Assembly: GCF_000708675.1 (NCBI RefSeq)
Contig: NZ_JELR01000002.1
Coordinates: 992,001 to 1,056,000, forward strand
Length of the DNA stretch: 64,000 nt
Direction of reading: 5' to 3'
From: Microbulbifer sp. HZ11
Lineage (GTDB): Bacteria; Pseudomonadota; Gammaproteobacteria; Pseudomonadales; Cellvibrionaceae
This document shows positions 28,381 to 37,900 of the stretch, one piece after another. A program made the position numbers and the translations under genes. The notes beneath the pieces are model-generated. The model was not told the origin of the DNA, ran no database searches, and saw nothing but the letters and a program-made list of their open reading frames with translations. Position 1 is the stretch's first letter. Each line of letters opens with the position of its first letter.

Positions 28381-28875
28381 TCACTGGCGCGCTTTCCAAA
28401 GCCAGACAATGGCACCACTCAATGAACCGAAAACGGTTCCCAATAAATGGCTGGATACCGCTACTTCTGCACCAATTATCTCCCCGGTGGCAGCACTGGG
28501 ACCCGCGGTCAATTCCCACGCCACTTTCGCCCAGCAACCGATCAGTAGCAGTGCCCCGGACCAGCGGCGCTGATACAGATCACTCAGCGCGCCAAAACAG
28601 AAGAGTCCGTGCAGAACCCCGGAAAGACCGTAATAGATTTCCACGCCCGGATAGCAAGTCCACAGCCCAAGGCTGATCAATACGGCCAACAGTGCCGTCA
28701 AACCCAGGTACGCGGCGACCGGGCGCCGCCCAAGCAAAGCGCTCTGCCCAAACACAAACCACAGCGCTACCACGGCGGCGCCATTGAGCATCAGGTGCGC
28801 GAGGTTCGTATGCACCAGATGCCCGGACAGCAGACGCCACCACTGGCCGGAAGCCAGCAGGGCGCGGTCATACAT
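28381..28875 (-). CDS. Rhombosortase-like rhomboid protease
   Basis: This intramembrane serine protease cleaves and anchors GlyGly-CTERM proteins in the rhombosortase branch. Visible motifs are RLLSGHLVHTNLAHLMLN, the catalytic Ser in YGLSGVLHG (residue 85 of this start) and the catalytic His in SSHLLG (143). The first standard start gives 164 residues, but the frame stays open upstream and encodes a clear transmembrane helix (GPVLILILCALLQYL) with no ATG, GTG or TTG. An AGGGAG ribosome site lies before an ATA codon at 28977. The true protein is therefore probably about 198 residues. A possible substrate, the BNR protein at 56712, is in this window. Confidence 0.82.
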   Translation of the reverse strand: MYDRALLASGQWWRLLSGHLVHTNLAHLMLNGAAVVALWFVFGQSALLGRRPVAAYLGLTALLAVLISLGLWTCYPGVEIYYGLSGVLHGLFCFGALSDLYQRRWSGALLLIGCWAKVAWELTAGPSAATGEIIGAEVAVSSHLLGTVFGSLSGAIVWLWKARQ

Positions 28876-29092
28876 AAACCAGTCGGGATGCAGGGACTGC
28901 AGATACTGCAGCAGAGCGCAGAGTATCAGTATCAGTACAGGGCCGCCGATACTGCCGGCCAGGGTTGCTCGGTCTATCTCAGGTCTCTCCCTTGTGCGCA
29001 GACGTTACCTGCGTGGTGTAACAGGTCTGGGCGCACTATGGGTGAAAAGCCATTACTTGGCAATTCCCTCAGCGACCGGCAAATGAGACCGT

Positions 29093-31165
29093 TTACTCCT
29101 CCCCGGAAGCAACGCTGAGATCCATCCGATACACCGCCTCCCCGCGCGGGTTTACTTCCAGCAGTCGCGCCTTCGGCAACTGTGCCGCGATGAATTGCGC
29201 TACGCGCTCGGTATCCGGAGCGCGGAAGACGACCTCAAGATTCCCGTTGTCCGCTACCGGTACGAAGGACCAGTTGCCATCCGCGGCCGGGGTAACCGGA
29301 CTGTTCGCGCGGATATAGTTGGCCAGCACCTGGCGGTTGGTATCCGGAGACTCGATCACAATATGCTCCTCCCCGGTACCGGCAAACATGCCACCGCCCG
29401 CGCGATAATTATTGGTGGCAACCAGAAATTGATCGTCAGCCGATACATCCCGTCCCTGGTATTGCAGGTTGACGATGCGCTCACCATCACTCACCTGAAC
29501 ACAGCTGCGGCTGTAACGCGCCGGCTGCGTCACGTCGATCTGGTAGCTTACCCCGTCAATGACATCGAAGTTGAAGCTGGGGAACCCGGCAAAATTCACC
29601 AGCTCCTGCCGCGTGCTGGAAGCGGTGTCGATCTGATTGAATTGCGATGCCGCACACTCCAGCCACTGCGTAAGCTCCGCCCCCGATACTTTGACCGCCA
29701 CCAGCGTATTTGGATACACGTAGAGGTCGGCGGCATTCTTTACTTTTACCGTTCCTTTCGGCACCACCGTAAAGCTGCCCTCCTCCGCACAGATACCATC
29801 GCGGTCACACACCTTGAATGGCGCTGCAGCGGAGAGCACCGGCAGGTGCTGCAGGTTCACGTCGCCACGAATCAGCTGTTCCACATACCAGCGCTGTGCG
29901 TCATTCACGATCTGAATTGTCGGGTCGTCCTTGACCAGGGCCAGAAAACTGAAAATATCGTCGGTGGATTCACCAATGGGTTGGTTCATGTAGTCGATGG
30001 TGGCGCGGTGATCCTGTGACACCAATGTCTGCAGATCTCCGTCGGGCTCAACCGCTGGCGCGCCTTCGACAAAGATTGCGGGTGTGGATACAGCACTTCC
30101 CGCTACCATCCAGGTATCCGCAGCAATATCGTAATCCAGCACCAGATCAACCACCCCCAGGTGACTCCCCCAGTAACCGGGCATGACTGCCGGCACGCCT
30201 TTGATGGTACCCGCTTCAATATCAACCCCGGGTACCCCGGCAAACTGCTGCGAGGGGAACAGCAGATGGCTGTGGCCAAACAGGATGGCATCAATCCCCG
30301 GCACCTCCGCCAGGTGCCAGCTGCTGTTCGCCTCGAGATTGCGCGCGTCATACACTCGGGTGCTGATGCCGGAGTGGGGAATAGCCACCACGATGTCAGC
30401 ACCCTGCGCGCGCATTTCCGGCACGAAGCGTTCAGCCATGGCGCGGATATCCCGAGTCTTCACCCGCCCTTCCAGCTTGCTTTTATCCCACTGCATAATC
30501 TGCGGCGGAACAAAACCAATAAAGCCGATGGTGATCTGGCGCGCTTTGCCATTGCGGTCCCGCAGGGTTTTCTCGATCAGCCGGTAGGGCTCGAAATACA
30601 GGCGATCATTTCCGTCGTCCGTATCTCCATCGTCAACAAAGATATTGGCGCTGATATAGGGGAAGTTTGCATCGTTGACGCTTTCCGCGAGAAATTCCAA
30701 TCCGTAGTTGAACTCGTGGTTGCCGTAATTGGCCACGTCGTACTGCAGGGCATTCATGACTTTAAAAACCGGGTGCACCTCGCCTTCGGTGATGCCATCC
30801 GACTGACGCCAGTCGCCCATGGGGCTGCCCTGAATCAGGTCGCCGTTGTCCACCAACGCGCTGTTCTGTGGATATTCCAGTTCTGCGCGGGCGCGGCGGA
30901 TCAGGCTGGCCGTGCGCACCAACCCCACCTTGGGATCCTCGGCGTCGCGGTAGTAGTTGTACCCCATCACATGGGCATGGATATCGGTGGTTTCCATCAG
31001 GCGCAGATCCACCTGCACTGTTTCACCGTCCACCTCGGAAAATGGCGAGGTGGCACCGCTGTGGTTATCACTGCAGCCGGCCAGCAGCGCTATCAGACCG
31101 CCACAAAAAGTGCGCCGAAAGGTGTATTTCTTTATGAAGGGATTTAAGAAGTTCATTTTCGCCAT
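29093..31165 (-). CDS. cpdB: 2',3'-cyclic-nucleotide 2'-phosphodiesterase/3'-nucleotidase (CpdB-like) lipoprotein
   Basis: A 690-residue exported nucleotidase. The ATG at 31165 gives a signal peptide with lipobox LIALLAGC (Cys 31); the longer frame to 31252 is not needed. The N-terminal metallophosphoesterase domain has ETTDIHAHVMGY, VDNGDLIQGSPMGDW, ANYGNHEFNYG, AIPHSG and GHSH metal-binding motifs. The C-terminal 5'-nucleotidase domain binds the base, with LYVYPNTLVAVKVSGAEL and VDGVSYQIDVTQP-type blocks. It would hydrolyse cyclic nucleotides and 3'-nucleotides in the periplasm, scavenging phosphate and nucleosides. E. coli CpdB is soluble; this lipobox suggests membrane attachment. Confidence 0.93.
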   Translation of the reverse strand: MAKMNFLNPFIKKYTFRRTFCGGLIALLAGCSDNHSGATSPFSEVDGETVQVDLRLMETTDIHAHVMGYNYYRDAEDPKVGLVRTASLIRRARAELEYPQNSALVDNGDLIQGSPMGDWRQSDGITEGEVHPVFKVMNALQYDVANYGNHEFNYGLEFLAESVNDANFPYISANIFVDDGDTDDGNDRLYFEPYRLIEKTLRDRNGKARQITIGFIGFVPPQIMQWDKSKLEGRVKTRDIRAMAERFVPEMRAQGADIVVAIPHSGISTRVYDARNLEANSSWHLAEVPGIDAILFGHSHLLFPSQQFAGVPGVDIEAGTIKGVPAVMPGYWGSHLGVVDLVLDYDIAADTWMVAGSAVSTPAIFVEGAPAVEPDGDLQTLVSQDHRATIDYMNQPIGESTDDIFSFLALVKDDPTIQIVNDAQRWYVEQLIRGDVNLQHLPVLSAAAPFKVCDRDGICAEEGSFTVVPKGTVKVKNAADLYVYPNTLVAVKVSGAELTQWLECAASQFNQIDTASSTRQELVNFAGFPSFNFDVIDGVSYQIDVTQPARYSRSCVQVSDGERIVNLQYQGRDVSADDQFLVATNNYRAGGGMFAGTGEEHIVIESPDTNRQVLANYIRANSPVTPAADGNWSFVPVADNGNLEVVFRAPDTERVAQFIAAQLPKARLLEVNPRGEAVYRMDLSVASGEE

Positions 31166-31326
31166 TCTTGCAGGTTGCGTAGACCAGAGAATGACAATCC
31201 GAAGCGAATTTTTCGCGAACGTTTTGTAACGGTTTGATGACACCGGGGGCACGCTCCCGGCTCAGGCTTCAGCCTCCCGTTCATGCACTTCCAGCGCCCT
31301 GAGCAGGACGCTGGTGACAACGGAGG

Positions 31327-31422
31327 TCAAGACTTTTTCAAAACACATACCTGATCACCGTAATAGTTGTCGCTGTAATTGCACTCGCACTCCACGACGG
31401 AAGCGGTTAAGAAGACGTTCAT
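31327..31422 (-). CDS. Possible 31-residue Cys-containing small protein
   Basis: An ATG at 31422 follows a good ribosome site (GGGAG, 7 bases upstream) and opens a 31-residue frame beginning MNVFLTASVVECECNYSDN, with three cysteines and a basic end (VLKKS). It is too short for confident gene calling. The ribosome site lies inside an 8-bp inverted repeat (31428-31459). Neither neighbour explains this 800-base gap, so a regulated small protein is plausible but unproven. Confidence 0.3.
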   Translation of the reverse strand: MNVFLTASVVECECNYSDNYYGDQVCVLKKS

Positions 31423-31427
31423 ACTAT

Positions 31428-31459
31428 TTCTCCCGGACTGTTTAATGAGAACGGGAGAA
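31428..31459 (-). promoter_or_regulatory. Inverted repeat that could mask a ribosome binding site
   Basis: TTCTCCCG (31428-31435) and CGGGAGAA (31452-31459) are perfect inverted arms with a 16-nt loop. On the minus strand the second arm contains the GGGAG ribosome site of the 31-codon ORF, so pairing would sequester it. Confidence 0.35.
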
Positions 31460-31815
31460 GAATAGCGCCAGGACCACGTATAGCACAAAGCAAACAAATC
31501 TCTAACCCTGATTGCAAATAGCTATGGACGACTCTGAACGGGGAAAGCGCCCATAACCAATCTGGAAATCGACCCCGACCAGGGTCAGACCAGATGAAAG
31601 ACACTTGAGACACGCCAACGGAGCGCTCTCACACAGAAAACCGGCACTGCGTCCCATGCTGATTGGGAATATCGCGAAAAGTGCACTAAGTACGGTGGAT
31701 TTACTGCGTTTTACACTACAGTTAAATGGTAACTATCCCGCCCCGGCCCTGCCCGGGGCCTGTATCACGCAGCAGGGAAGAGACGCAGCGTATAACGCAG
31801 ATTGAGGTCGCCACC

Positions 31816-31995
31816 ATGAATACGCACTTGCCGGTAAAACCCCAGAGTTCCCGTAAATCCGCCATGCTGACTACCCAGCACAAGGCTGAAGTTGCGCGGC
31901 AGAGCTCTCCGGCCAAGATCGGCAAAAGCATCGATAACCTCAGCCTTCGGTACCCGAAAGAGCTGGAGCATAGTTTTGTGCTTGGCAACAACTGA
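31816..31995 (+). CDS. Small hypothetical protein (59 residues)
   Basis: The ATG at 31816 has a GAGG ribosome site eight bases upstream and encodes 59 residues, basic and polar (MNTHLPVKPQSSRKSAMLTT...), with no signal peptide, membrane helix or recognised domain. It lies about 80 bases before the FMN reductase gene and could be its leader peptide gene or an independent small protein. An in-frame extension to 31726 lacks a better start. The coding status is uncertain. Confidence 0.35.
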   Translation: MNTHLPVKPQSSRKSAMLTTQHKAEVARQSSPAKIGKSIDNLSLRYPKELEHSFVLGNN

Positions 31996-32073
31996 TCCGG
32001 GGCAACATCGCCACCGCGACTCTCCGAATGGGCTGCTATCTTGAAGGTCACCCTCTGACCGAAAGGAGCAGCC

Positions 32074-32640
32074 ATGGCCGCAATCCCTCTGAAGATCCTC
32101 GCCATTTCCGGCAGCCTGCGTAAAAGCTCGTTCAACAGTGCCGCACTGGAAACCGCCGCCGAAATTGCCGGCGAAAGGGCCGAGTTCACCTTTGCCAACC
32201 TCGCTGGTATCCCCCTTTACGATCAGGATCTACGCGACCTGGGTGTGCCGGAGGCCGTAGAGACTCTGCAGCAGCAGGTACTGGAAGCGGATGCCATTCT
32301 TTTTTCCACCCCCGAATACAATTACTCGGTGTCCGGCGTACTGAAAAACGCCATCGACTGGCTGTCGCGGGTGGACCCACAGCCGTTTGCCGACAAACCA
32401 GTGGCGGTGATGAGTGCGAGCATGAGCGCCTTGGGCGGCGCGCGGGCACAGTATGACCTGCGCCGAATCCTGATTTATCTGGATGCGCACTTTGTAAATA
32501 GACCAGAAGTGATGATCAGCTTTGCCCACAAGAAATTTGATGAGAATGGCGCACTGACAGATGGGGACACGCGGAAGTTTATTGGCAACCTGGTGCAGGC
32601 ATTGGATCAGTGGGCCCGCCGGATCCGCGTAACAAATTAA
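32074..32640 (+). CDS. NADPH-dependent FMN reductase (ChrR/azoreductase-like)
   Basis: This 188-residue flavodoxin-fold protein reduces FMN, quinones or similar acceptors with NAD(P)H. The phosphate-binding loop ISGSLRKSSFNSA (about 10-22), the STPEYNYSVSGVLKNAIDWLSR block (about 77-98) and AVMSASMSALGGARAQ are hallmark motifs of the YieF/ChrR family. It has a strong ribosome site (AAAGGAG). No partner gene is evident. A role in quinone or metal (chromate-type) detoxification is family-based inference. Confidence 0.92.
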   Translation: MAAIPLKILAISGSLRKSSFNSAALETAAEIAGERAEFTFANLAGIPLYDQDLRDLGVPEAVETLQQQVLEADAILFSTPEYNYSVSGVLKNAIDWLSRVDPQPFADKPVAVMSASMSALGGARAQYDLRRILIYLDAHFVNRPEVMISFAHKKFDENGALTDGDTRKFIGNLVQALDQWARRIRVTN

Positions 32641-32655
32641 AATTTCGGTCTCGAC

Positions 32656-33132
32656 CTACCCTTCGTCGTCCTTTCCCATGCCATCCAAATGGGACTTGGC
32701 GGAGTGCATCACCCGCAGGGTAAAGAAAGTGAGCAGGCTGATCACAATCGCCACCTCCAGACGGTCGGTCGCCACGGCAAGCCCGATAGCACCGGTGGCC
32801 CACAGGCTCGCTGCCGTGGCCGTCCCTTGCACCCGCCCGACTTTCCCACCATCGGAGACACTTTTAAGAATCGCACCCCCGCCGATAAATCCCATGCCGG
32901 TAATTAGCCCCTCAATTACGCGGCCTTCGGCATCGGTGGAGGTCAAAACATCAAAACCCACCAGGGTGTAACCGCAAGCCGCGACGGCCACCAAAGGGAA
33001 AGTTCGCAGGCCCGCGGTGCGCTCATGCTTTTCCCTGTCCCAGCCAATGGGTAAAGCCAGCAGGTAGGCCACCGCCATATAGATGATGTGGTCCAGTACC
33101 AGTAGCCAGTCGACGTCCTTGAAGAGTTCCAT
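32656..33132 (-). CDS. MgtC/SapB family membrane protein
   Basis: This 158-residue inner-membrane protein belongs to the MgtC/SapB family. The core RTFPLVAVAACGYTLVG, EGLITGMGFIGGGAILK and TAASLWATGAIGLAVA are diagnostic and form four to five transmembrane helices. It lacks the C-terminal cytoplasmic ACT-like domain of the Salmonella virulence protein, so it is the short YhiD/SapB type. Members affect magnesium limitation responses or ATP synthase regulation; the exact role here is unknown. It starts about 50 bases after the DUF2061 stop and is likely co-transcribed with it. Confidence 0.92.
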   Translation of the reverse strand: MELFKDVDWLLVLDHIIYMAVAYLLALPIGWDREKHERTAGLRTFPLVAVAACGYTLVGFDVLTSTDAEGRVIEGLITGMGFIGGGAILKSVSDGGKVGRVQGTATAASLWATGAIGLAVATDRLEVAIVISLLTFFTLRVMHSAKSHLDGMGKDDEG

Positions 33133-33182
33133 CCATGCTCCTGCTCAAACCGGTGATTGACCGTTGCAGGCGAGTCTCGGAG

Positions 33183-33383
33183 TCAGACTGTCACCGGCAC
33201 CTGCTGCTCATCACGGCGGTCGCCGCGATTCCACCACTTCTCATGGAAATAGTAGGCCACGGTATTACAGGCAGGTTCCACCAGCGCCAGCGCACTGCCG
33301 ACCCAGAAGTCACCAGTAAGTACAAAACCAACGGTGAAGGCAACAAGCATATGCACGATCGCGAAGCTACAGGTCTTTTTCAT
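33183..33383 (-). CDS. DUF2061 membrane protein
   Basis: This 66-residue protein has two hydrophobic helices. The start at 33383 (MKKTCSFAIVHMLVAFTVGF) has GAGG nine bases upstream; an ATG 9 bases earlier lies immediately on that site. The sequence TVGFVLTGDFWVGSALALVEPACNTVAYYFHEKWW is the DUF2061 signature. The family has no assigned function. A Fur-box-like sequence lies upstream at 33443-33461. Confidence 0.82.
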   Translation of the reverse strand: MKKTCSFAIVHMLVAFTVGFVLTGDFWVGSALALVEPACNTVAYYFHEKWWNRGDRRDEQQVPVTV

Positions 33384-33442
33384 AGGAACCATCCTCAACT
33401 CAGGCTGATTAATTTTTAACCAGAACAACCAATATGCCTATT

Positions 33443-33461
33443 ATTGAGAACGATTCCTATT
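33443..33461 (-). promoter_or_regulatory. Possible Fur box upstream of the DUF2061 gene
   Basis: ATTGAGAACGATTCCTATT resembles the Fur operator: the 7-1-7 form TGAGAAC-G-ATTCCTA keeps most positions of TGATAAT-N-ATTATCA. It lies about 60 bases before the gene, an appropriate distance for repression. This is a single weak-to-moderate site identified by eye. Confidence 0.4.
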
Positions 33462-33617
33462 TTTAAAATACAACCAGATCCATAGTCCTGATTAGAATGA
33501 CCAATCGGTACTGCCATACCTTAACGCCCTCATCACGGTGTCGCCACTGCCAGAAACAGGATAAGAGTAGAAGCCGTCAGGTAGTTTGCTGTACCCAGAA
33601 AATTCCCCACTGCCGTT

Positions 33618-34853
33618 TCAGAAATAGCCGACTGTGTCGGCATAGCGGATCAGTTCGCTACCGTAGTTACCACCCCACTCGTAACCGTACCGACGCTCCG
33701 CGTCGATCGCCATAATGTCGTATTGCTTGATACCCGAGCGATCAGCGAAGAAACCCACATCCTGACCCAGGTCGTAAAACCGGTACCACATGGTGCTGCC
33801 GCTTCTACTCTGAATAGGGTTGTAGTTATCATCGTCGCTACCGCTGGGGCGTTTGACATAAGCGGTATCCGCAACCTGTACCACCGGGCTGCGGTACCAG
33901 GCCAGTGCGGCGCGCACGGCGGCTTCCACTTGTTCGGTCTGCGGCTGCGACATCAGGAAGGCCGTCACCAGCATGGATTCCTTGCCGCTCTTGGAGGGCA
34001 GTTCGTAATCCCGCGCACCGCGGGGCTCAAAGGTCACCGGGTCGTGCTGGGCACACCATACGGTTTTTGCATCCGCCTGGGCGATCTGCGCCCTCAGAAT
34101 AAACTCCACTCCTTTTGCAATTGCCGCCTCCATACGCACACGCTGCTCGTCAGTAAACAGATCGCCGTTCAGTGGCGCTTCCTCACGAACAGCGTGGTCG
34201 AGCAGGATGAGAACTCGTGCCATAGCCCCGTCGTTGAAGGTTACGTGGTTGGAATAGGTGGTGCCGGTACGCGCGGGGTATACCTGCGGCCAGCCACCGC
34301 TCTCGTACTGCATGGTCAACAGAAATTCCAGCGCCTTGCGCGCTCCATCGCGATACTGACTGTCGCCACTACGCTGATAGACATCAGCGAGGAACATCAA
34401 CTCGGTTACCGTGGCATCGTTATCGATGGTGCCCAACTCAATACCACCGGCGCCGGTCCAGCCAGAGCGTGGGCTACTGCCATTCCAGGGTGCATCGTAG
34501 GTAGACGCATCATTTTTGTAAAAGCCGCCGTGGTCCATCTGCCAGGTGAGAATATGCTCTGCCCGAGCCTCGTCCGCTGAAAGACTGCTCCCCAACCAGG
34601 ATTTGTAATTGTCCAACTCACCGTAAATCGGGTTGCCGGATTGCGGCAGCATCGGTGCTTCGCCGCCAGAGGAGGAGCCACTGGATGCGTTGCCACCAGA
34701 AGAACTGGAAGAAGAACCGGAGCTCGATGACGAGCTACTGGAGGAATTGAACACCGGTGGATCCGCATCGGAACCACTGCTGCCGCCACCGCAGGCGCTC
34801 AACATAAGCGATAGGGCCATCGCCGCGGCAGGGAAGAAAATTTTCATTGGCAT
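33618..34853 (-). CDS. Secreted pectate lyase, PL10 family, poly-Ser lipoprotein
   Basis: This 411-residue enzyme cleaves polygalacturonate by beta-elimination. The start at 34853 (MPMKIFFPAAAMALSLMLSAC) has an AAAGGTG ribosome site and a lipobox ending at Cys 21. A Ser/Gly linker (about 36-67) leads to the PL10 (alpha/alpha) domain, with ILTWQMDHGGFYKND, GTIDNDATVTEL, LLTMQYESGGWPQVYP, MWYRFYDLGQDVGFFADRSG and YGYEWGGNYG, typical of Cellvibrio/Azospirillum PL10 lyases. It follows the TonB receptor gene on the same strand. A TGGTAATCCCA operator-like site lies about 30 bases upstream, after a terminator, so it may have its own promoter. Confidence 0.9.
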   Translation of the reverse strand: MPMKIFFPAAAMALSLMLSACGGGSSGSDADPPVFNSSSSSSSSSGSSSSSSGGNASSGSSSGGEAPMLPQSGNPIYGELDNYKSWLGSSLSADEARAEHILTWQMDHGGFYKNDASTYDAPWNGSSPRSGWTGAGGIELGTIDNDATVTELMFLADVYQRSGDSQYRDGARKALEFLLTMQYESGGWPQVYPARTGTTYSNHVTFNDGAMARVLILLDHAVREEAPLNGDLFTDEQRVRMEAAIAKGVEFILRAQIAQADAKTVWCAQHDPVTFEPRGARDYELPSKSGKESMLVTAFLMSQPQTEQVEAAVRAALAWYRSPVVQVADTAYVKRPSGSDDDNYNPIQSRSGSTMWYRFYDLGQDVGFFADRSGIKQYDIMAIDAERRYGYEWGGNYGSELIRYADTVGYF

Positions 34854-34880
34854 GGATTCACCTTTAAAACCAGCGGGTAG

Positions 34881-34891
34881 TGGTAATCCCA
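34881..34891. promoter_or_regulatory. Weak TGGT-N3-ACCA operator-like site before the PL10 gene
   Basis: TGGTAATCCCA differs at one conserved base from TGGT-N3-ACCA and lies between the receptor terminator and the PL10 start. It is the weakest of the set and could be chance. Confidence 0.3.
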
Positions 34892-34902
34892 GTACCCACG
34901 GC

Positions 34903-34925
34903 AAAAAAAGCCCCGTAAGCGGGGC
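34903..34925 (-). terminator. Terminator after the TonB-dependent receptor
   Basis: On the minus strand GCCCCG-ctta-CGGGGC is followed by seven T residues. It separates the receptor from the PL10 lyase, so the lyase may be expressed independently or by readthrough. Confidence 0.85.
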
Positions 34926-34953
34926 AATAATGGCAAATTGATTGAGAGGATCT

Positions 34954-37900
34954 TTAGAACTGTACGTTTACACCCAGCTGGTAAGTGGGGCCATACGTCT
35001 CGCTCAGGAACATCATGTTTCCGTTGGAATATTCGTTGCCCTCAAAATACTGAATGTTGCTCTCATCGGTGATATTCACCGCGTCGAGGTACAGTTTTAC
35101 GTTGTCATTGACGTTGTAGGTCGCCTTGATGTCGTAGGTAATACCGGCATCCTGATAAACATCAGACCAGGCCGCGCAGTTCTGGGAATAGCCCAGAGCC
35201 GCGTCCGCAGCAATATCGTCAGCGGTACAGGAACCGATGCGCTTGAGGATTTCGCTGCGGTAGTTGGTGATGAAACGCACGGAGAAGTCGTTGTTCTCCC
35301 AACCCAGCGTGGTGTTGACGGTCACGTCCGCCTGCTCCGGCATGCGGATGCTTTCTGCACGCACGGAGTCACCCACGTCTGCCTCGGAGTGCAGCAGAGT
35401 GAAGTTGGACTGGATGAAGAAGTTTGCCAGCAGACCTTCAACAAAGTACTGGTTGTAGGTCACTTCCAGGCCGTAAACCTCTGCTCTGTCACCATTCAAG
35501 TAAGTCTGGGCATTGGTCAGTTGCAGGTCGGATGGGATGTTAAACATAGTGACCTGATCCACCGGCAGGGTGTACGGCAGGTCTGCCAGGTTCAGGTTGG
35601 CACCGGCAACTTCAACGATAAAGTCATCAATCTGCTTGTAGAACGCTGCGCCCTGAATAAACAGGTTTTCACTGGCGTACCAGCCCAATGACACGTCGAA
35701 GTTAGTCGCGGTCATCGCATCCAGCTTCGGGTTACCGATTTCCAGTACGTTGTCCGCAGACATTGTCATGTTCTGGGATTTGTACGCATCGGTGAATTCG
35801 GCATCGGCGATTTCACCCTGCAGATCCGCCGGGCGGTCGGAACAGTTGTCGTCACCCAGGTTGGCCGCCGCATCGTAGTTACAGAAAATTACGCGGTCAC
35901 GAACCTGTGCGTATGCACGTGCTTCATCGAAGGACGGACGAGTGAACGAGGTCCAGATAGAAGCGCGCAGCAGCAGGTCTTCACGTAGCTCGTCACGATA
36001 GTGCAGGCTGGGGAAGAAGCCGTCGTAGGAGTTGGAGGTATCATCCAGCGGTACAGCGATATCGAAAGATTCCAGCTGATCGGCACTCTCTTCGCGGTCG
36101 TTGCGGATAGAGAGGTAACCGGTGGAGTTGAAATCGGTTTTTTCGTAACGCACACCGGCAATCAGCGCCCCAGTTTCCGTCACCTGGAACTCACCCATGA
36201 TGTAGGCCGCTGCGGTATCTTCAGTGATCTCGTAGTCGTTGCGGGTGCTTTCCAGCTCGCGCTGCTCCGGGTCGTAACTGTCCGCAATCTGGCGAGTGGC
36301 GGCGATCAGACGCTCCGCTTCCGCTTCGGTAATGAACTCGTGGTCGAACAGGGGGTTATCCGACATAAAGGTTTCGAAGTCACCGAGACGCGCACCAGCG
36401 TTTTCAAGGCAGACTTCATCGCCGGCACAACCAGCCACACGCTTGTCGTTGGGCACAATACTTACGCGGTTTTTATCGCGGTTGCGTTCGCGGTTTTTGA
36501 TACGGAAACCGGTCTTGATGTAGTTCACCGGGCCCATATCAAAATCTTTACGCAGGTTGGCCATGGCCTGATCGATGGTGTCCTCGCGGAAGCTGTCCTC
36601 CATAAACAGGTTGTCGTACAGCATATAGGGCTGCACAGTTTCACCATACTGGTAACCGGACGGACCAAAACCACCTACGTCTGGCACTTCCACACCACCG
36701 GCGAGATCACTCAACTGATCCGGGTGGACGATCTGGCCGTTCAGGTAATCTTCGCCGGTAGTGCCGAGGGCACTGAGTTTACGCGCGCGGAACTGTACGC
36801 GGCGGCCATCGGGAGAATCCTGAGTGGCGTTGGAATGGGACAACTCATAGTCCACGGTCCAGTTATCCCCAAACAGGTTTTCGCCTCCGAGGGAGAATAC
36901 CTTGGTATCGCTCTCGGATTCCTGAATAAAGAACTGTTGCTGCAGATCCATACCACCGGTACCAAACACATTGTTATCCGGGTCGAGATAAACAACTTCG
37001 TCATCGCTCGCCTGACCCCAACGGTAGTACTCGCGCAGTGCGGTATCTTCGTCGGTGTAGACGGTATTACTGAAGCGCGCGTAGTACTTACTGTTATCGT
37101 TTGGACGGTACTCGAGATCGAATATACCAGCGATACGCTCGCGCTCGGCATTTTCCTGGCGATTCTGTAATTCGAACGGAATCAGCATCGGGCTATCAGC
37201 GCCATCCAAAGTGATGTAACGCGGCAGGCTGGTATCGTGTGCCCGCGATTCGTAGCCTTCCGTCACGCGGTTCTCGTAGGACAGGGAGTAGCTGAAACCA
37301 ATGGTTTCGTCGGCAAATATATTAGTGCCCTGCAGGGTCAGCTTGGGGGAGGACTCTCCGCTCTGCTCCTGGAAGGCACCCTGAGCGCGCAGCTTAATGG
37401 TGTCTTCGCCACGGTCCAAGGCTGAAATCGTGGTGACGTTTACACTACCACCGATAGAGTTCAGATCCATATCCGGAGTGAGGGACTTGAGCACTTCGAT
37501 GGACTGCAGTACATCTGCGGGCAAGGCATCAAGGGAAAAGCCGCGGCTCTCACTATCCGCGGCACCACCGCCGCTATTGGCCATTTCAGAACCGTTCATC
37601 TGTACGGATACGAAGCCCGGGCCGAGACCACGCAGGTTGATAAATTTACCTTCACCCTCGGAGCTCTGCAGGGTAATACCCGGCAGACGTTGCAAGGATT
37701 CCGCCACATTCTGGTCGGCGAAATTACCGGAATCGTCCTGGGTAATGACGGAACTAAATACGTCTTTATTGCGCTCCGCCTGACGGGCATTGAGCTCAGC
37801 GCTCTTAACACCTTCGACATAGACTTCTTCAATTGAAAAATCTGAAGGAACTTCTGCCTTGCTTTCTTCCACTTGCTGATTTGCTTCTTGAGCCATCAGG

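Noticed and set aside
31156-31290. 43-codon open frame with a CPRC motif overlapping the cpdB start
   Set aside because: It overlaps the cpdB signal peptide region, lacks a clear ribosome site, and composition fits a shadow frame.
31570-31600. GGGTCAGACCAGA as another member of the operator set
   Set aside because: It has mismatches at conserved ends, and no uronate gene lies nearby; likely chance.
36001-37170. 389-residue open frame antisense to the TonB receptor
   Set aside because: Shadow of the high-GC third-position pattern of the receptor gene.
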